NCBI GenBank assembly: GCA_000349905.1
Contig: KB722751.1
Coordinates: 549,512-613,511, forward strand
Origin: Volvariella volvacea V23
Taxonomy: Eukaryota > Basidiomycota > Agaricomycetes > Agaricales > Pluteaceae
Direction of reading: 5' to 3'
DNA length: 64,000 nucleotides
Position numbers and translations under genes: made by a program. Every line of letters starts with the position of its first letter. The first letter of the stretch is position 1. The notes below the pieces were generated by a model. It was not told where the DNA came from. It searched no databases and saw only the letters and a list, made by a program, of their open reading frames with translations. Of the stretch, positions 47,955 through 62,800 are shown one piece after another.

Positions 47955-50091
47955 ATGCATGGTAGAGTGTGGCTGATTTGGACAGAGAGGAGACGACAAG
48001 AATCTGCTGCCTTGTGAGTTACTTTGGGTGGTTTACGTTGAAGTTCTTGTTGGTTAACCCTGCTCGCCTAAATCACCCGATTTCTCAGGTAGTTTGACCC
48101 TCCATCTATCGGCGTGGAACCTAGATTCTGTAGACCTGCATTATATCCACCTATCTTTCGAGGCAATCCAGCTGTCGAGCTATCATAATAAAGCAAGTCG
48201 GAAGTTCACGCTTCACGCCTCACAGTCGCCTCGCGCATCAACACACATGTTCGATAATGCGCAAAATCAACGTGAATTTTTACAACTATTCATCTTAACT
48301 GGATTACTATGCCTCCCATAGCATTTACTCTGGTCGGTGAGGTTACAGCTGGTTGTCAGGCGCGGTTCGTCTAGATATGAGGCGCCCAAGAAAAGGGCGT
48401 ATTAGCAACTGTGGGACGCGTTCCCTTGTTCACCGTGCAGTCGTGGTATTCTTAAAGGTGCCCGATTATTGTCAGACCCTTAGCGAAAGGCACAAATCGT
48501 TTTATCCAGACCTTGCTGGATGCAAATTCATATTGAACAACTGGAGATACAATAACTACAACTATCAGCAAAGGTAGAACTGACAAGCGATATCTGGTGA
48601 GGACTTCACCGTGTTAAAATCGTAGGGGATCTCTGTCTGGTCATTAAATGAAAATGGGGACATAGGGTGGGGAACCAGAGCAGAGGAAGGTCAGAGCGCC
48701 ACTGATAGATTAAGAACGAACGTAATCGAACCAGAGGTAACGAATTGAAACGTGAATTGAGGGAACGTGTGGGTTGAGATAACGAAGGAGAGTAGATGAA
48801 TGGAAGCGTAACGAAGGATTGTTGCGAAAACCAAATTGCTTGTCCAGCAAGCTTTTCGCAAAAGGAGAAAAAGAGATTAAGATAAAATGAGTTACAAAAC
48901 TTGTGTGCCTTGACGGCCCATGAACGTTGATACGAGCCAGGACATGAGAATTCATGAATGAAGGCTAGTTCAAAACACGCCAGAGGATTGGGGGGGGGGT
49001 TCAATGGAGAAGAAAGGAGGTAAACGATGAGTTGTGGTATTGATGTGGGTGAGACAGGTGCTGAAGGTGATGTTGATGCAACAAAGGAGCTTTGAGTAAG
49101 AGTACAGTGGGAGAGGAATTGTTCCTATCGCAGGAAGTCAATAGTGGTCATCGAAAATAAGGAGTTGACTTACCTCATGATGAATGAATGGATGTAACTT
49201 GCATGAAGTTGAACCGAAGAATTACTTGCTAAATGAGGGTGATGACCAGAAGGGTATAGCTGGTCTGTCCGCCAGAGAACCCCTCGAGGAAGATGATGTG
49301 AGCCTGATGAAAAATGTAAACGAAAAACGGGATCTGCCAACAATTTGGGGAGTTGGGTTGAGTATAAGCGAGAAGGTAAAGTGACGGATCAAAAGCACAA
49401 TGCAAAAATATGACTTGTATACTAAAGCAAGTGGTGAAGAGATAAGGAGGAATAAGGAATCTGGGTTGCGGTAGTTCTGCCACCGCTCTCACATAAAGCG
49501 AGTGCGTACCCAGAGAACTGAAGAATGACAGGATGAAACACTTATATGCACTAATTTTGTAGAAGTTGGGAAATACGGCACAAATGAATGTGGCATGCCA
49601 TGAACATTGGCGACATAAACGAGCGTTTACCGTGTTTTTGGTTTGAGGGGTGGTAGTACAATGAGAATTTTCAGGGGACGATATGATTTGTGATCTCCCG
49701 GGATCAATAAATCCTTTGTTAAGTTCCTTTAGTGATTCTGAGTTACGGGAATGGAGATGCCTGGGGAGGATGGAATTTGAATCCCTTAGGCGGGCTCGAG
49801 AGTAGTAGTGTTAAAAGTGAGAACAAGATGGCTGAAGGAAGCGTATTGAAAGCAGTCGACAGTATGAAATAGTCATTCGGGAGCCGAGGAAGATTGGATA
49901 TATGCGTGTCGATGCAGCTAGTTGAAGCGTGATGAAGCAGAAAATAAATGTAATAAATCAAGAGATATTGGATGTGTGATGGCGGCGAGGGGTATGGAAT
50001 AATTGAGAATGGGAGTTGGTGTTGGGTTGCAAGACCGAGATAACTGTACAACGTTGATATCCTTTCTTGTGGTCCTTGCGTACAACAGCCC
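47955..50091. other. 2.1 kb stretch without recognised gene
   Basis: Between convergent genes. It contains a run of ten G at about 48990-48999, A/G-rich (purine) blocks from 48640 to 50000 on the plus strand, and only short frames. The longest, minus 49004-48606, is low-complexity Phe/Ser/Leu and looks like a reverse shadow of purine-rich untranslated sequence. I see no terminal repeats, transposase or RNA gene. Confidence 0.5.
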
Positions 50092-52016
50092 TCATGCCAA
50101 TTGGATTGCGCTGCCTAAAGTCGTATTGCTAGCCTCGCCTCCATTTCCTGTGTCTACCCTTTCTGCTCCATCCGGCTTCAAATTACTAAACGAGATACGC
50201 CGAGCAGGGCCGGGACCCAATCGTTTAACACGACGCAAGGTTCGTACAATCTGAGTTTGTGGTGTTTCCACTGTCATAGGAGTACCGGAAATCGAGACAA
50301 CAGGACTCGGCGATGGGGGTGGAGGAGTGTCCATGAACCCTGGAGTTGTCGGCGTTGGTGTTGGTAGGGGCACAGAAGGTGTAGCTACAACTGGTGGTTG
50401 GCGATGGGTACGGTGCACCGAGGGCGACTCTTGCTGCTGTCGGATAATAGAGGTGATGCTTGGGAGCGCTGAACCGAACATACTCGGGTTACGATCTGGG
50501 TTCATGGCCTGAGGCTTCTTAGTAGGCGTAGCATATTTACCGGATTCAGGATCCTCGGCGACTGCAGCACAGCTTGTACTTCTGGTTTTCACGGGGGGAG
50601 TGGGAGACTTAGCCTTTGAGCTAGTGTCTTCAGTGGCGGGTTTCGTAGATTGAATTTTGGCTTTTGTAACCGGCTTGGCCTCAACTTGGGTTGGTGGGGG
50701 GCCCAAATCAACTACTCCATCTTTCGTGCGCACCTTCTTCGCGCCTTTACTCCTGGCCTTCTCCTCTTCGTCACTAGAGGGATAACTGCCGGGCTGGGGT
50801 CCCTTTCCTGAAGATAATGCGCTAAGTAGTAGATGCCCGGGTCGAGAGGCCTGGGCTACGGCACCAAACGAAGGTCCACGCTTAGAGCCCGCAGAAGGAG
50901 TAGAGGGTATCGTTATCTTCAGTTTGTCCTTGGGTGGGACCGCCGGTAGGGTCTCGGACTGAGCATCGGAGCGTCGACGGGTTTCAATAACAGGAAGTTG
51001 AGAGGAGCCCGAGGAACTTGAGGAAAGCCTGGATGCTGAGTGGCGGAGTGTACGTGCGCGAACCTTTGCGACTCGTGCTGATGCGAGCGAAGTTAAAGAG
51101 TTTAACGTAGGTACACCAGGAGTCGACGGATTGACTAGCGAAGGTACATCAGAAAGGAGCGCAGGAGACGGGGAGCGCCGACCAAGCTTTGACCGTGGCG
51201 TACGCGTGTAGGGGTGATATGACGAAGGCGCAGCATGCCGATCAGGGCGCTGAAGGCGATTGGACAGGCTGGGGAAGTAAACTTAATATGTTGACACATC
51301 CCGAACTAAACACATACCGAGTGATATTTTCGTTGTCCTTGAGTGAAACCTCAGCTCCTGACATGAAATCCATGCTGGATTGTCGATACAGCGGTTTTCG
51401 AGGCTGCCGAGGTTCATTGGGAGTACCGTACGTGTAATTACCCTCATCCTCAGCATCGAGATCTTGAGCCTTCGGCTGTTCCTCACTAGTACGGAAAGCT
51501 CGCGGGGCAGCTTCTTCTTTTGCGCGAAGTCGCGCAAGTTCCAATAGCTTGATTCTTGTTGCGCGTATTGAATAGGGCCAATTGGCAGAGCCCTTTGCTT
51601 GTATTATGCCGCGTGCGATCTTATCCAATAAGTTGTTAGGTGGTATGGGACCGATAAAAGGAGTGACAAGGTGTGCAGGGAGGGCATCTAAGGTCTAGAG
51701 AAGACGTAAAGGTTAATTCGGATGGTGAGGTGTTGATGGAGACGCTACAAACCCGTCCCAAGAGCGAAGCATCCTCTTGTTTCCACTCAATCTCGAGATC
51801 GTCCGGTGGGTTTGAGGAGTTCCAACTGTCAGTACTGTACCTCTTAGGGTTCGCGAATAATATTGAGGAACGAGGAGAACCGCATGACGGGGTGTGGGGC
51901 GAGGAGACAGTGGAATTTACGGAGAGCAAGGAGGAGCGGCGATGGGGTAGCTGGGTAGGTGGTGGGACGATAGCGAGGGGAGTGACGCCGTGCGAGCGAC
52001 GTGTAGCTGAGGGCAT
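50092..52016 (-). CDS. Disordered Ser/Pro-rich protein, unknown function
   Basis: Exons 52016-51753, 51694-51318 and 51268-50092 give 605 aa. The N-terminal part has a possible ordered core (LDALPAHLVTPFIGPIPPNN, then LLDKIARGIIQAKGSANWPY and TRIKLLELARLRAKEE). The remaining 400 residues are Ser/Thr/Pro/Arg-rich, with basic patches (KARSKGAKKVRTKDG), SQLPVIETRRRSDA and a Pro-rich run near TPTPTTPGFMDTPPPPSPSP. I recall such proteins only in Agaricomycetes and know no function. No membrane segment. The first exon starts at the ATG MPSATRRSHGV, and IWS1 ends 162 bp upstream on the same strand. Confidence 0.68.
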
Positions 52017-52177
52017 CGTTGAGCGACACGAATCTGGCGGGAGGGAAACAAGTAATCCAACTTGTTATCTCAACTTGGTTATTTTTGAAACTCCGACAAA
52101 CATTCCGGAACATGAATCTCAGATTACTCTTGTTTACATTACAGTATGGTACAAAGCAAACCAAAATGAACACCAAA

Positions 52178-53508
52178 CTAGGTCTTGATCTTTCTGGTGA
52201 AGCCCCTAAGTCGCTCAGCATGCCTCTTCCGCCTTTCGATGTCCATGTCCACGCTCGCGTTGCCCCGGTTGATGCCTGCGTTCTGTTTAGGAGCAACTGT
52301 GTACGTTCCGAGCTCCCTCTGGGGTATCATGACCGCATTCCTCTTCACTCTTCCCCTTTCGTTCTCCTTGGCACGGGCCAAAATAGCACCCAATCTCTCG
52401 CCTGCACGAGGTCCATTGACGTCGTCACCTTCAGCCACGGGGATGACACGGTCACGATATGACGCTGAACGCTTGATGATGGGACGGGACCAGGCAGAAA
52501 CAAGATCGTTCGCAATACGGGTTATCTCTGGGCTCACGCGCTTGTGCTTTGTGTAGAAGAGAACAATACGTCCGAGGCCCGACTCCTTGAGGACAGCCGA
52601 GTCTATGAACTCCATCTTCTTGATGATGTTGAAGAACTCTCGCTGGATATTCAGCGCAGGTAGTGAACGATCCGGCAGCGGTTCGAGCCATCTCCTGACA
52701 GCATCTAGCAGGTTATTGTCGGACATGCTTTGTGCTAGTGAAGCCCTAGACAGGGTGAGCAACAACGCTGTGGCGAGTTGATTAACGTACTTTCGTAGCG
52801 TCTCCATAGCCTCGGGAAGTAATCGTAGCTTAGACGTGGCAGGCAGTTTTTCATTGTTTGCGCGAATATCCTCGTCCGCGGCATTATTCATGGCCTCTCT
52901 GAGCCGCGCAACTTCATCGTCTGCGAATGAATCCAGCACTTCGTCGTTGTTCTTTCGTTTCCTTTGTCTTTGGGCCTTCTTGGGCTTGAGAATGGCCTCT
53001 ATTTGCATGTCCAGGCGAAGTTTGTTGGCTGCACCCAAACATTAATTTTACGACACCTCTGCCTGAGCAATTGGCACCCACCTTGCTCAGGCGGCAATTC
53101 ACTCAAATCAACCTGTACTGGCTGCTTCCTTTTCCTTTTCTTCTGAACGGTGCGCCTTCTACCTGTCCCACCCTCACCCTCATCCTGGTCAGCGGGTTTT
53201 TTGGACCGCTTCTTTGGTTTTGAAGCGGAACGTGATTGAACATATTCTTCTCCAGAATCTCCACCGGAGGATTCGTAACCACCAGATGGGCGTGGAGATC
53301 GTCGTGGCACTCGCTGGATATCTATCGTTGCGGAATGTCAGACGAGATGCTTGCCAACGACGGCTAAAACGGCTGACCCTCCTCATCGGATGAAAGCTCA
53401 GACTCTGAACCACCAAAGACTTCGCGCTCCAAATCACGACCACCCTAGTCGAAGGTGAATACAGGACGAAGGACTGCACACAGGGGAAATACTGACCTGC
53501 GCAGCCAT
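52178..53508 (-). CDS. IWS1: Transcription elongation factor IWS1/SPN1
   Basis: Binds Spt6 and RNA polymerase II during elongation and mRNA processing. Exons 53508-53497 (four codons), 53444-53378, 53321-53082, 53028-52791 and 52745-52178 give 374 aa. The N terminus is acidic (EVFGGSESELSSDEED), followed by a Lys-rich region. The TFIIS-N (TND/LW) domain holds ASLAQSMSDNNLLDAVRRW, LEPLPDRSLPALNIQREFF and IVLFYTKHKRVSPEITRIA. The conserved C-terminal tail has RPIIKRSASYRDR and ends RKRHAERLRGFTRKIKT. The fourth intron (52790-52746, 45 nt) is a multiple of three and the frame is open through it, but removing it restores the RKASLAQS join. Length is normal for fungi. Confidence 0.92.
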
Positions 53509-53742
53509 ATTGAGGACTGGGACCAAGGCACGAGGAAGAGGTACGTGACCTTGGCGTGACCTGTGGCTTCGGGGAAACTGATTTGCGATTGGTTCTCACG
53601 GAGGTGTGACTAACCAAATAGGGTGGCATGACAAAAATAACCCCTGAGAGGCTGTATAACCGGCTGTGATCGCTGCAATGATATTCAATAATTTGGACAT
53701 TTTCTCTCTTTTCTTAGCGCCTTCCGGCCTCTCCAGCCCACC

Positions 53743-56078
53743 ATGGCCGTCGTCAGTCCGCCCTCGATCTCGCTCCCTCCTCCAGCCCGCATGCTATCGT
53801 CGATATCGACGATGACTCCTCCTTTGACGCGCACCGACACAACCACCGTCCATTCCATCTCCTCCCCCGCCCCCTCAACCTTTTTCGACTTGCCCCGTTC
53901 ATTGTCTAATCCGCTGTCACCCTCCATTTCACAGCATTCCACTTCACATTCTCTTTCGCCGATAACGCCTTCCTCAACAAATACCCCTGTCCGGTCATCC
54001 ATCTTTCTTTCGTCACCCATTTCTTCATCCGGATTGTGTCTGCTTGCTGTAAAGACTCCTCGAGTCTTTGCCGCCCTTATCTCTTTCTTGGACTGGCACG
54101 AGGTTTTAGCCATCCTCAACACATGCAGAGAGACAAGAGCCCTGTTCCGGCTTGTCCCTGGCATTAAAGACGTCATTCTTTCCCGCTTCGTCCCAGGGTA
54201 TGGAGCCTCCCTTCGCAGTCGTGATTGGACAAGATACCAGGAAGTACAAGTAACACTTGAGGACATCAACTTTCTTTGTGAGCCTTTACATCGGCCGCTT
54301 CTAGCAAGGACTCGCTTATTTACGTCCTACAGTGAAGTCCCAACAGCTAGCGTTGCATCGATACCCCATGCATGCGCTCACCATCATATCTGCTTTGTAC
54401 CCCACTATTGAACAATCCGAACAGACAGAATACTTCGCCTCATTAACACAAGCCCACTCCCGTTTTGTATTATTATTGCAGGCAACTGTCCACTCCTCCC
54501 CCTCCTTGATCCCTCCCGAGTCAGAGGAGCTTAGGTGGAGGCCCCGTCGTTTTTTCAATCAACAGAGCACCATAAGGGAGCTGACATTTCCCGCACCGCT
54601 CTCGTTCTCACAAACATATCAATCTGATGACGGCACTTCACATTGTTCTTCGAATACGCATACCGCATCCGGCTCGTCACGATCAAGATTTTTTAGGTCC
54701 AAAGGACTTCAGAATCGGACTCGCAACTCAAGCCCTCTTCATGCAAACAACCCGCCTGCAACACTCAGCAAGAAAGGTTCTAGGTCCTTATCCATCTTTC
54801 GCGGTAGAAGGGCCTCTAAAATTTCCGCACCGCCTCCGCCGTCGATACCCCAAACGTTAAAATTATATTCCACAGCGTGGCGGCGTACCCTCGTGCATCA
54901 AACGTCAAATATATCAAGGACACATCCCGAGTTCTTCACCGATGATGACGGTGATGACGGCTCCGCACTAGATAGCGATGTTACCAATCTATCTCTTAGG
55001 CGTCCACACCGAAGATTTGCCAGCGTGAACACATCGTCGTCAGCTTCATCAGTCACGTCTCCTTCGTCATCCAGGTCCCGTCCAGGATCTATAGAGGGAT
55101 ACCCCTCTCCAGCGTCATTGTCATTCAACCTTTCAAATGGCGTTATTCCCAGACTGACGTCGCCACATGATTTGTCCCTTGCCACCTTGCGGACACGCGC
55201 ACCAATACTTCGGGTATTTGTGCCTTGCACCGAACTAGAGCAAGACAGTGATGGCATCATACAGTGTGAAAACCAGTTAATAGATTCGGGTTTATGGGAG
55301 CACCTTTCCGCTGGCGATATAGTTTGCAATCTTGGGTACGTTCCATCAGAAGATTCGAGTAATTCCTCAGCGACAGGGGATGAAGCGTTTTTACCCACCG
55401 GGAAGCATAGTACACTCCAACATCAAATCTCAACATCGACAGCATCCTCGTCGACAGGTGACACCCGCAAGAGATGGCTCCTGTTCAATGGGAATTGCCT
55501 ACTTCCCTATTCGCCCCCCGATGTCTTACCCCTTACCGACCCACTTAGCCTGCCGACTCCGTGGTACTATACCCACATCATGAATTCTCAGGAGAATCCA
55601 CGGTTTTTCATACTGCGGTTGCCGCTACCAAGGGCCATAGTAGACCACGAAGCGGGTGAAAACTGGGAACTGGTCGCAGTCCAGACCAAGGTCAGGAGCC
55701 CACATTCCGCTGGTGGATGGGCCCTGGTGAAGCAATACAGATGGACGGCGAAGGTTTTCAGGACAGCGGGGCCAAAGGACGGCGCAAGAGATACTCTTGG
55801 TGAAGGGTGGACGGGCGAGTGGACTTTGGAGGGCGAGGGTACTAAGGAAGGACGACAAGTTCTACAGGAATGCTTGAGGGGTGAGAATGGGGAAAGTATG
55901 GAGTGGGAATTTGTCAGGGAGCGAAGTGGTCCAGGAAGGATGTGGTTCAAGTGAGTAATAGCCCCTTGCTGTCGCTTTCCACTGTGGACGCGAGACTGAC
56001 GGCTTGGACACTAGGCTTATCACTTCGTCTCCACCAGCAGTTGACTTCACAGATGATGTCCACGCACAAATCTTGTAG
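53743..56078 (+). CDS. F-box-like N-terminal segment, large uncharacterised protein
   Basis: Exons 53743-54277, 54333-55950 and 56015-56078 give 738 aa. A Ser/Thr/Pro-rich N terminus leads to PRVFAALISFLDWHEVLAIL and RETRALFRLVPGIKDVILSR, resembling an F-box helix set but too diverged for certainty. A helical part (ALYPTIEQSEQTEYFASL), a disordered basic/Ser stretch of 250 residues, and a C-terminal ordered region with RVFVPCTELEQ, LWEHLSAGDIVCNLGYVP, WYYTHIMNSQENPRFFILRL and GGWALVKQYRWTAKVF follow. The last exon adds a short tail ending DFTDDVHAQIL; without the last splice the protein stops after WFK. It might recruit a substrate to an SCF ligase, which is inference only. Divergent from IWS1, with 234 bp between starts. 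Confidence 0.7.
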
Positions 56079-56674
56079 ATGTATTGCCAACCTTACTTTG
56101 ACGTAGTCCTGGTGGTTCCCTCCATCCTCGGGCTCACGACCTACAAACGCTAACCCATGCCGTCAATGCATACGACATCGCTGCGCTTTGTGTATGCACA
56201 GTTACTCCATCCAAGTTTCTTCTTGCTTACGTTACCTGTCCTGTGTGTACCTTCTTTCCGCGCTTTGCGCCACTGCGCAAATCGTCACCCTCTTTTGGAC
56301 CTTTTCAGCTTACTTCACGGACCCTTTATTTGGATTCTATATACCACTTACTATTTACAATAGCTTCTGACATTTATATTTGCTACATACATAGACCCTC
56401 AAGTTCCTCCGTACTTTCCTCGGATCGCTGTATTCCTTACCTCGTGTACTCCAACCTCCTCGCTCGTATATCGCACCAACCTACAAAGCTGAACCCTATA
56501 TTTATAGTTTCATGTGGGCGCAGAGAGGGACAGCCGCCCTTAATCCCGTGAACGGACAAATCATGGCAGTCTGATGTAGTTTGCGCGCAGCCAACGATTA
56601 ATTATACAGTCAATCGATACACGTAGAAAAGAGTAAAGTGTGTAGTATCCATGAAGACAGTGAATGCACATAAT
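56079..56674. other. Intergenic, convergent 3' regions
   Basis: T/C-rich spacer between the F-box-like gene and RPT2. No gene recognised. Confidence 0.5.
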
Positions 56675-58282
<1,608 letters not shown>

Positions 58283-58482
58283 GGCTTAAGAGTGAGGATG
58301 AGGGGAGTGGATCGTAGTAAAGGATGGATCTAATACACGAGATGAGGACGCGTCAGTGTTCCCAAAACGGAAAATATTATCTGTGACGATGGCGTGACGC
58401 TGTGGGCAAGCAGCCATTGGACCACGGTTGCCCAAGTGCATTAACAGATCCATATACCCCTTGCGCCATCCCGACGACAATA

Positions 58483-59787
58483 ATGGCGTCCGCCACGACC
58501 CCTTTGACACCCAATGCTCAATACATACAAGCAGGTGACCTTGGTCATCCATCGTCTCTGCCTCCGATCTCATTCACTTCATTGGATCACTAGACGATGA
58601 TGATGACTTTGACGAGGATAACATCCCTGGGTTCTCTCACCCAGCTATGAGTCAACACCCTCAGCCCGTAGACAAGGGCAAAGGTCGTGCCCAAGAATCC
58701 AATCAGCTCGCGCCTCCAGCGGGGAGCAGCTCTTCTTCCAGCACACCACTTTCAGGAAACATTGGAAGTTCACCCAGCGGCGCAGCGCGTCCGGCGCGAC
58801 AGACGTTTGGTGGCGTGCAAGTAGAAACGCGGTAATTATTTAAACCCCCCGTGCTTGGCCATGGCTGATACGCTGTAGGTATTCCGGATTGGATACTTTG
58901 GACGAACCTGTGACCACCACCATTGTAAGTTGCGATCATCTTCAGGGTTGAATCCATCAATCCCTCAGAGTTTATTAGGCTCGAGACTTGATATCAATCT
59001 ATACGAAACTCGTTCAAGTACTGTATCCACGCAGGTCGACTGGGCGTGAGGTCTTGAGGTTTGCAGCCCATTGTGATTGATGGACAACGTCGCTGAGTCC
59101 TCTTTCAAGGGACTGGGACCTGTGGGGGCCACTTATACTATGCCTTGGGCTTGGAATCATGCTTAGCGTCAATGTAGGTGACTCTAATCCGCTGTTCTAC
59201 AATATACTCATCTACAGTTCTAGGCGCCACCCAGTCAATCACTATCCGTGTTTACAAGCATAATTGTGATATGCTCTCTTGGTGCATTTACTGTGACTGT
59301 TCAAGCAAAGGTACGGTTCAGCTTCGTGGTGGTTATCGAGGATTTTCCGCTTATAGCCTGCTTTTAGCTTTTGGGAGGCCGAGTGTATGCAGTTTTTCTT
59401 CGCCCATATCATAGCTTTAGTTAATTTGACGACGGCAGTTCGTTCTTTCAGGGCCTTTGCGTTCTGGGTTATTGCATCGCCCCTCTTGACATCGCAGCCT
59501 TGATTTCCTGCTTCGTCAGAGTAATCTATATTAGGGCGCCAATTGCACTCTTAGCCTGGGGCTGGTGTATATGGGGTGCGTTGTTTGTCACTTGCCATTA
59601 GACAAAGCCCGCTAAGCAGAGGATAGCATCTGTCACCTTTTTGGATGGAGCTAAAATTGAACAACAGCGGATTCTCCTCGCTGTTTACCCATTGCTGTAC
59701 GTCTACGTCCTCCACTTCGGATATGCTTATGAACGGCTGTCCAGATTATTCTATTTCATTCTGGCTTGGATGATTTTGATACAGTGA
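58483..59787 (+). CDS. YIP1-family Golgi membrane protein (YIPF6-like)
   Basis: Five-span membrane protein of the early secretory pathway that interacts with Rab/Ypt GTPases. Ten exons (58483-58534, 58594-58831, 58879-58924, 58979-59058, 59110-59173, 59224-59310, 59368-59384, 59439-59575, 59627-59696, 59745-59787) give 277 aa, one being a 17-nt micro-exon. The cytosolic N half is acidic then Ser/Pro-rich (DDDDDFDEDNIPGF). The conserved core starts LISIYTKLVQVLYPRR and DWDLWGPLILCLALGIML, continues FTSIIVICSLGAFTVTVQAK, then LLGGRVSFFQGLCVLGYCIA, and ends with VYPLLLFYFILAWMILIQ. The LLGG..SFFQ..CVLGYC block marks the YIPF6 group. Confidence 0.9.
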
Positions 59788-59862
59788 ACCAACATCTGTA
59801 ATCGACCAACAATACTTCAGGAGACTCGTCCAGCGAGCCTTGAGCAATATAGTTAACGGCTA

Positions 59863-62800
59863 TTATATGCCTAGATGTATGAAAGGTACCCAGCGATACG
59901 CAGGCGCCCCATTTTGCCTGAGGGAATGTATCGCGTTGTGTAAGGCCTTCGCTGCGTTCCTGACATCTGGTTTCTCGCCAGTAGCCAGAAGCTGATAATA
60001 TACATTCTCCGCGACAAAAGGCCCGTCCGCATCATTGATTGACCACAGCGTTCCAACCGCTCCTTTGAAACCAGCGAACAACATACCCCCTGCTAAATGC
60101 AGAGATTCATTTGTCATGTTCCTGTCGCCCATGGCCGTTTCACAAGCCGACAAGAAAATAAACTGTGCATCCGGCAAGGGCATCTCCATGAGTTTCTGCA
60201 ACTCTAGCTTATCATCGTACAACAATAAGCCACTCTTCAGCGGATCGTTAGCGTTCTGCTGTCCATGGCAAGCGAGGTGTAACCAGGACGATTTTCCGAT
60301 CGCCTGAGTGACGGTTTCGAGAGTTGCCTCTTGGTTTACAAGCATAACCAATGATTCATCATCTATATTGGCAGCCCGAGCAACGCCTTGTACTCTACTA
60401 AGTTCCTCCAGTACGCTTGGGAGATGTGAAATCGTCGTTTCTGCAAACTCTGATAATCCGATGGCTGTTAAATTGGGTTTGCTATTTCCTTCAGCTTGAG
60501 CCTTTCTTGCGCGTATAAGTCCCCCTAGTGTTGAAGTATATGAATGGACGAAGTTGTTCGGAGGGCCTGCAGCATGTATAGGTAAATAAGTGAATGGTCC
60601 GGTTGGACACCACCAGATGCGTCCTCCTGCAATTCCATCCTATATGTGCTAAGCGTCAGCCACTGGCACAGGCCAATCGAAGTATGAATTAGATCACCTC
60701 TGCGAGTCTGTTGAGGACAGGAGATACAACCGTTTCCCAAATCCAGGCTAACACCTCGTTCAAACACATTTCCGGGTAATTTTTGGGTTTGCTTCGATAT
60801 GCAATCCTTCCTTTTCGCAGCACATCTTTATCCACCAGTTCGTCAGATTCCGAGTCAAGGGCACCACCCTCATGCGAATCCCCCACCCAAGAATCTGGAT
60901 CTCGTCTAGCCCTGGTATGAATACCCAATCGTAGTAAACTATCCCGCAATTTATTCAACTGTTCCATTACAATCGCATAGGGTGTATTATGAAGGAGAAC
61001 GGCTTCCACGCCTGACTGCGTCAAAACTAATGCATGACCCCGAGTTCGAGTATTGTGCAGTATTACAACTGGGCCTTCGTTCGCCGCCTCTCGCAGTTTC
61101 TCGAACGGCTTTGGCAAAAGGAAGTTTTCAAACCCAGGCAAAGCCCTGATTTCATGGAGCAGTCTCTCTCTTTGGTCTGCTGTGCGCCGCCGCTGAGCTT
61201 CCAATGAGCGATTCTCCGGTATCTCTTGCTTATTAGGTTGAGTGCCAGTGTCACTAGAAATCCGCTCAAGCGTATAGGAAAGCCCTTTCAGTTCGTCTGC
61301 GAGTTCGGGATGGGCCCTGTAAAGGTCCACATGATCACCTCGGAGATCGAGTAATTGTTGGAAGGTAATTGCTAGGCCCTGCTCTACGAACTCCACAGCC
61401 TTTTCGAGAGCATTGAACCGGATGCAGGACTCAATTGCCTCGGATGTGACCGATGCAATATCGTGCCGCTTCAGCTTCTCGTGTCGGACTGTAATTTTGC
61501 TTCCGATCCACAGCAGCTCGGGCAGTATTCTCATGGCCCGGGTGTAGGCGGCAATGCACTCCTCCTTGTGTTTGTGCCTGTCTGCAAACCTTGCCCACTC
61601 ATTAGCTTGCTTCCATGCGCCCTCTGGCAGTGGACTTGTTTCCATGTACTTCCGGAACCACGAATAGGCATTTTCAATGCTTTCATTATCGTGGTTCAGA
61701 TCCGCCTTTTGGGAATAGCACGATGCCAAGGCGCTGTAAAGTTCCGGGTAATGCTCACCCTTTGGCATTAGTTCAATGGCGCGCAGAGCATATGTGATTG
61801 CTTTAACTAGGTCCTCTTCATCACGTCGCCACGCATAACGCGTGCTATACTCGTACGACAGTCGCGATAAACTGGTCGGTAAGGATGGATGCCCAGCAGG
61901 AGCTGTTTCAATGGCACGGTGAAACCACTCCAATGCTTGTGCTTGGTCATCAAGACTACCCGACTTTTTATGGCGGTCGGAGTACGAGAGACCTAGACTA
62001 GCCTGCCGGTTATACAGCTCTGGGTCTGGTGTGGGGGTATATTGCACAGCTAGGAGCTTGGCATTGATCGCGGGATCCAGATCTTCGACATGCCTGAACC
62101 GTAGCCACCGTTCTCGGTGTATTAGCCCCAACAAGTGGTGTAAATGTGCCAAATCTCGATTTTGCAGGGAAGGCGTTGCTAGCGCCATCGTGATCCACAT
62201 GAAGGCGAGCTCTAAATCTTCCGAATTACCTTGCTTAAGGAACAGGTTGCGATGTGCTTCAGCCAGGTCCATTTGGATTCTGAAATTATTTCTGTCCGTC
62301 GGATTTGCTGCTGATAGCGCCTCATCGAGCCACTTGAGTGCAAGCTCCAAGATTTGAAGCACACTATTTTCTTTGTATTGGAGGAGGAGCGTGCTGCCCA
62401 GCTGGTGATATATGTAGCAACGTCTTTTATCAGTAGGTGGTATGCTTTCGACTGCCTGTTTACTATGATTGAGGGCCTCTTCCAAGTCTTCATCGCGGTT
62501 TAAAAGGAGATACCTCTCCCGCACAACAATGGAGAGGTTGTGGTAAGCTAGTGATAGTATGAAATGACCCTCGGGAGTCTTCCCAATAGCTTTTCGATTG
62601 CACTCAATGGACTCATCGAGGTCTTCAACGCGTCTTTGATGCCTATAACGATCACTAAGAAAGACCCCAAGGCGCATGAGGTGACGAGCAAGGCTTATAG
62701 GGTCATGAGCGCTGACCACTAGTGGCCGCATCTCGGAAATGGCTTCATCGAGATCTGAGAGCGCGGATCGGGCCTTGAATCGATCATAGAAAATCGTGGC

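Noticed and set aside
48990..48999. Run of ten G as a possible quadruplex or telomere-like element
   Set aside because: A single homopolymer, without the spaced G tracts of a quadruplex and without TTAGGG-type repeats; could also be a sequencing length error.
48606..49004. Minus-strand frame of 132 codons in the gene-free stretch
   Set aside because: Low-complexity Phe/Ser/Leu composition results from purine-rich DNA on the plus strand; no family resemblance.
53189..53629. Minus-strand frame of 146 codons upstream of IWS1
   Set aside because: It runs through IWS1 exons and introns in the wrong frame; the correct exons give the conserved IWS1 N terminus.
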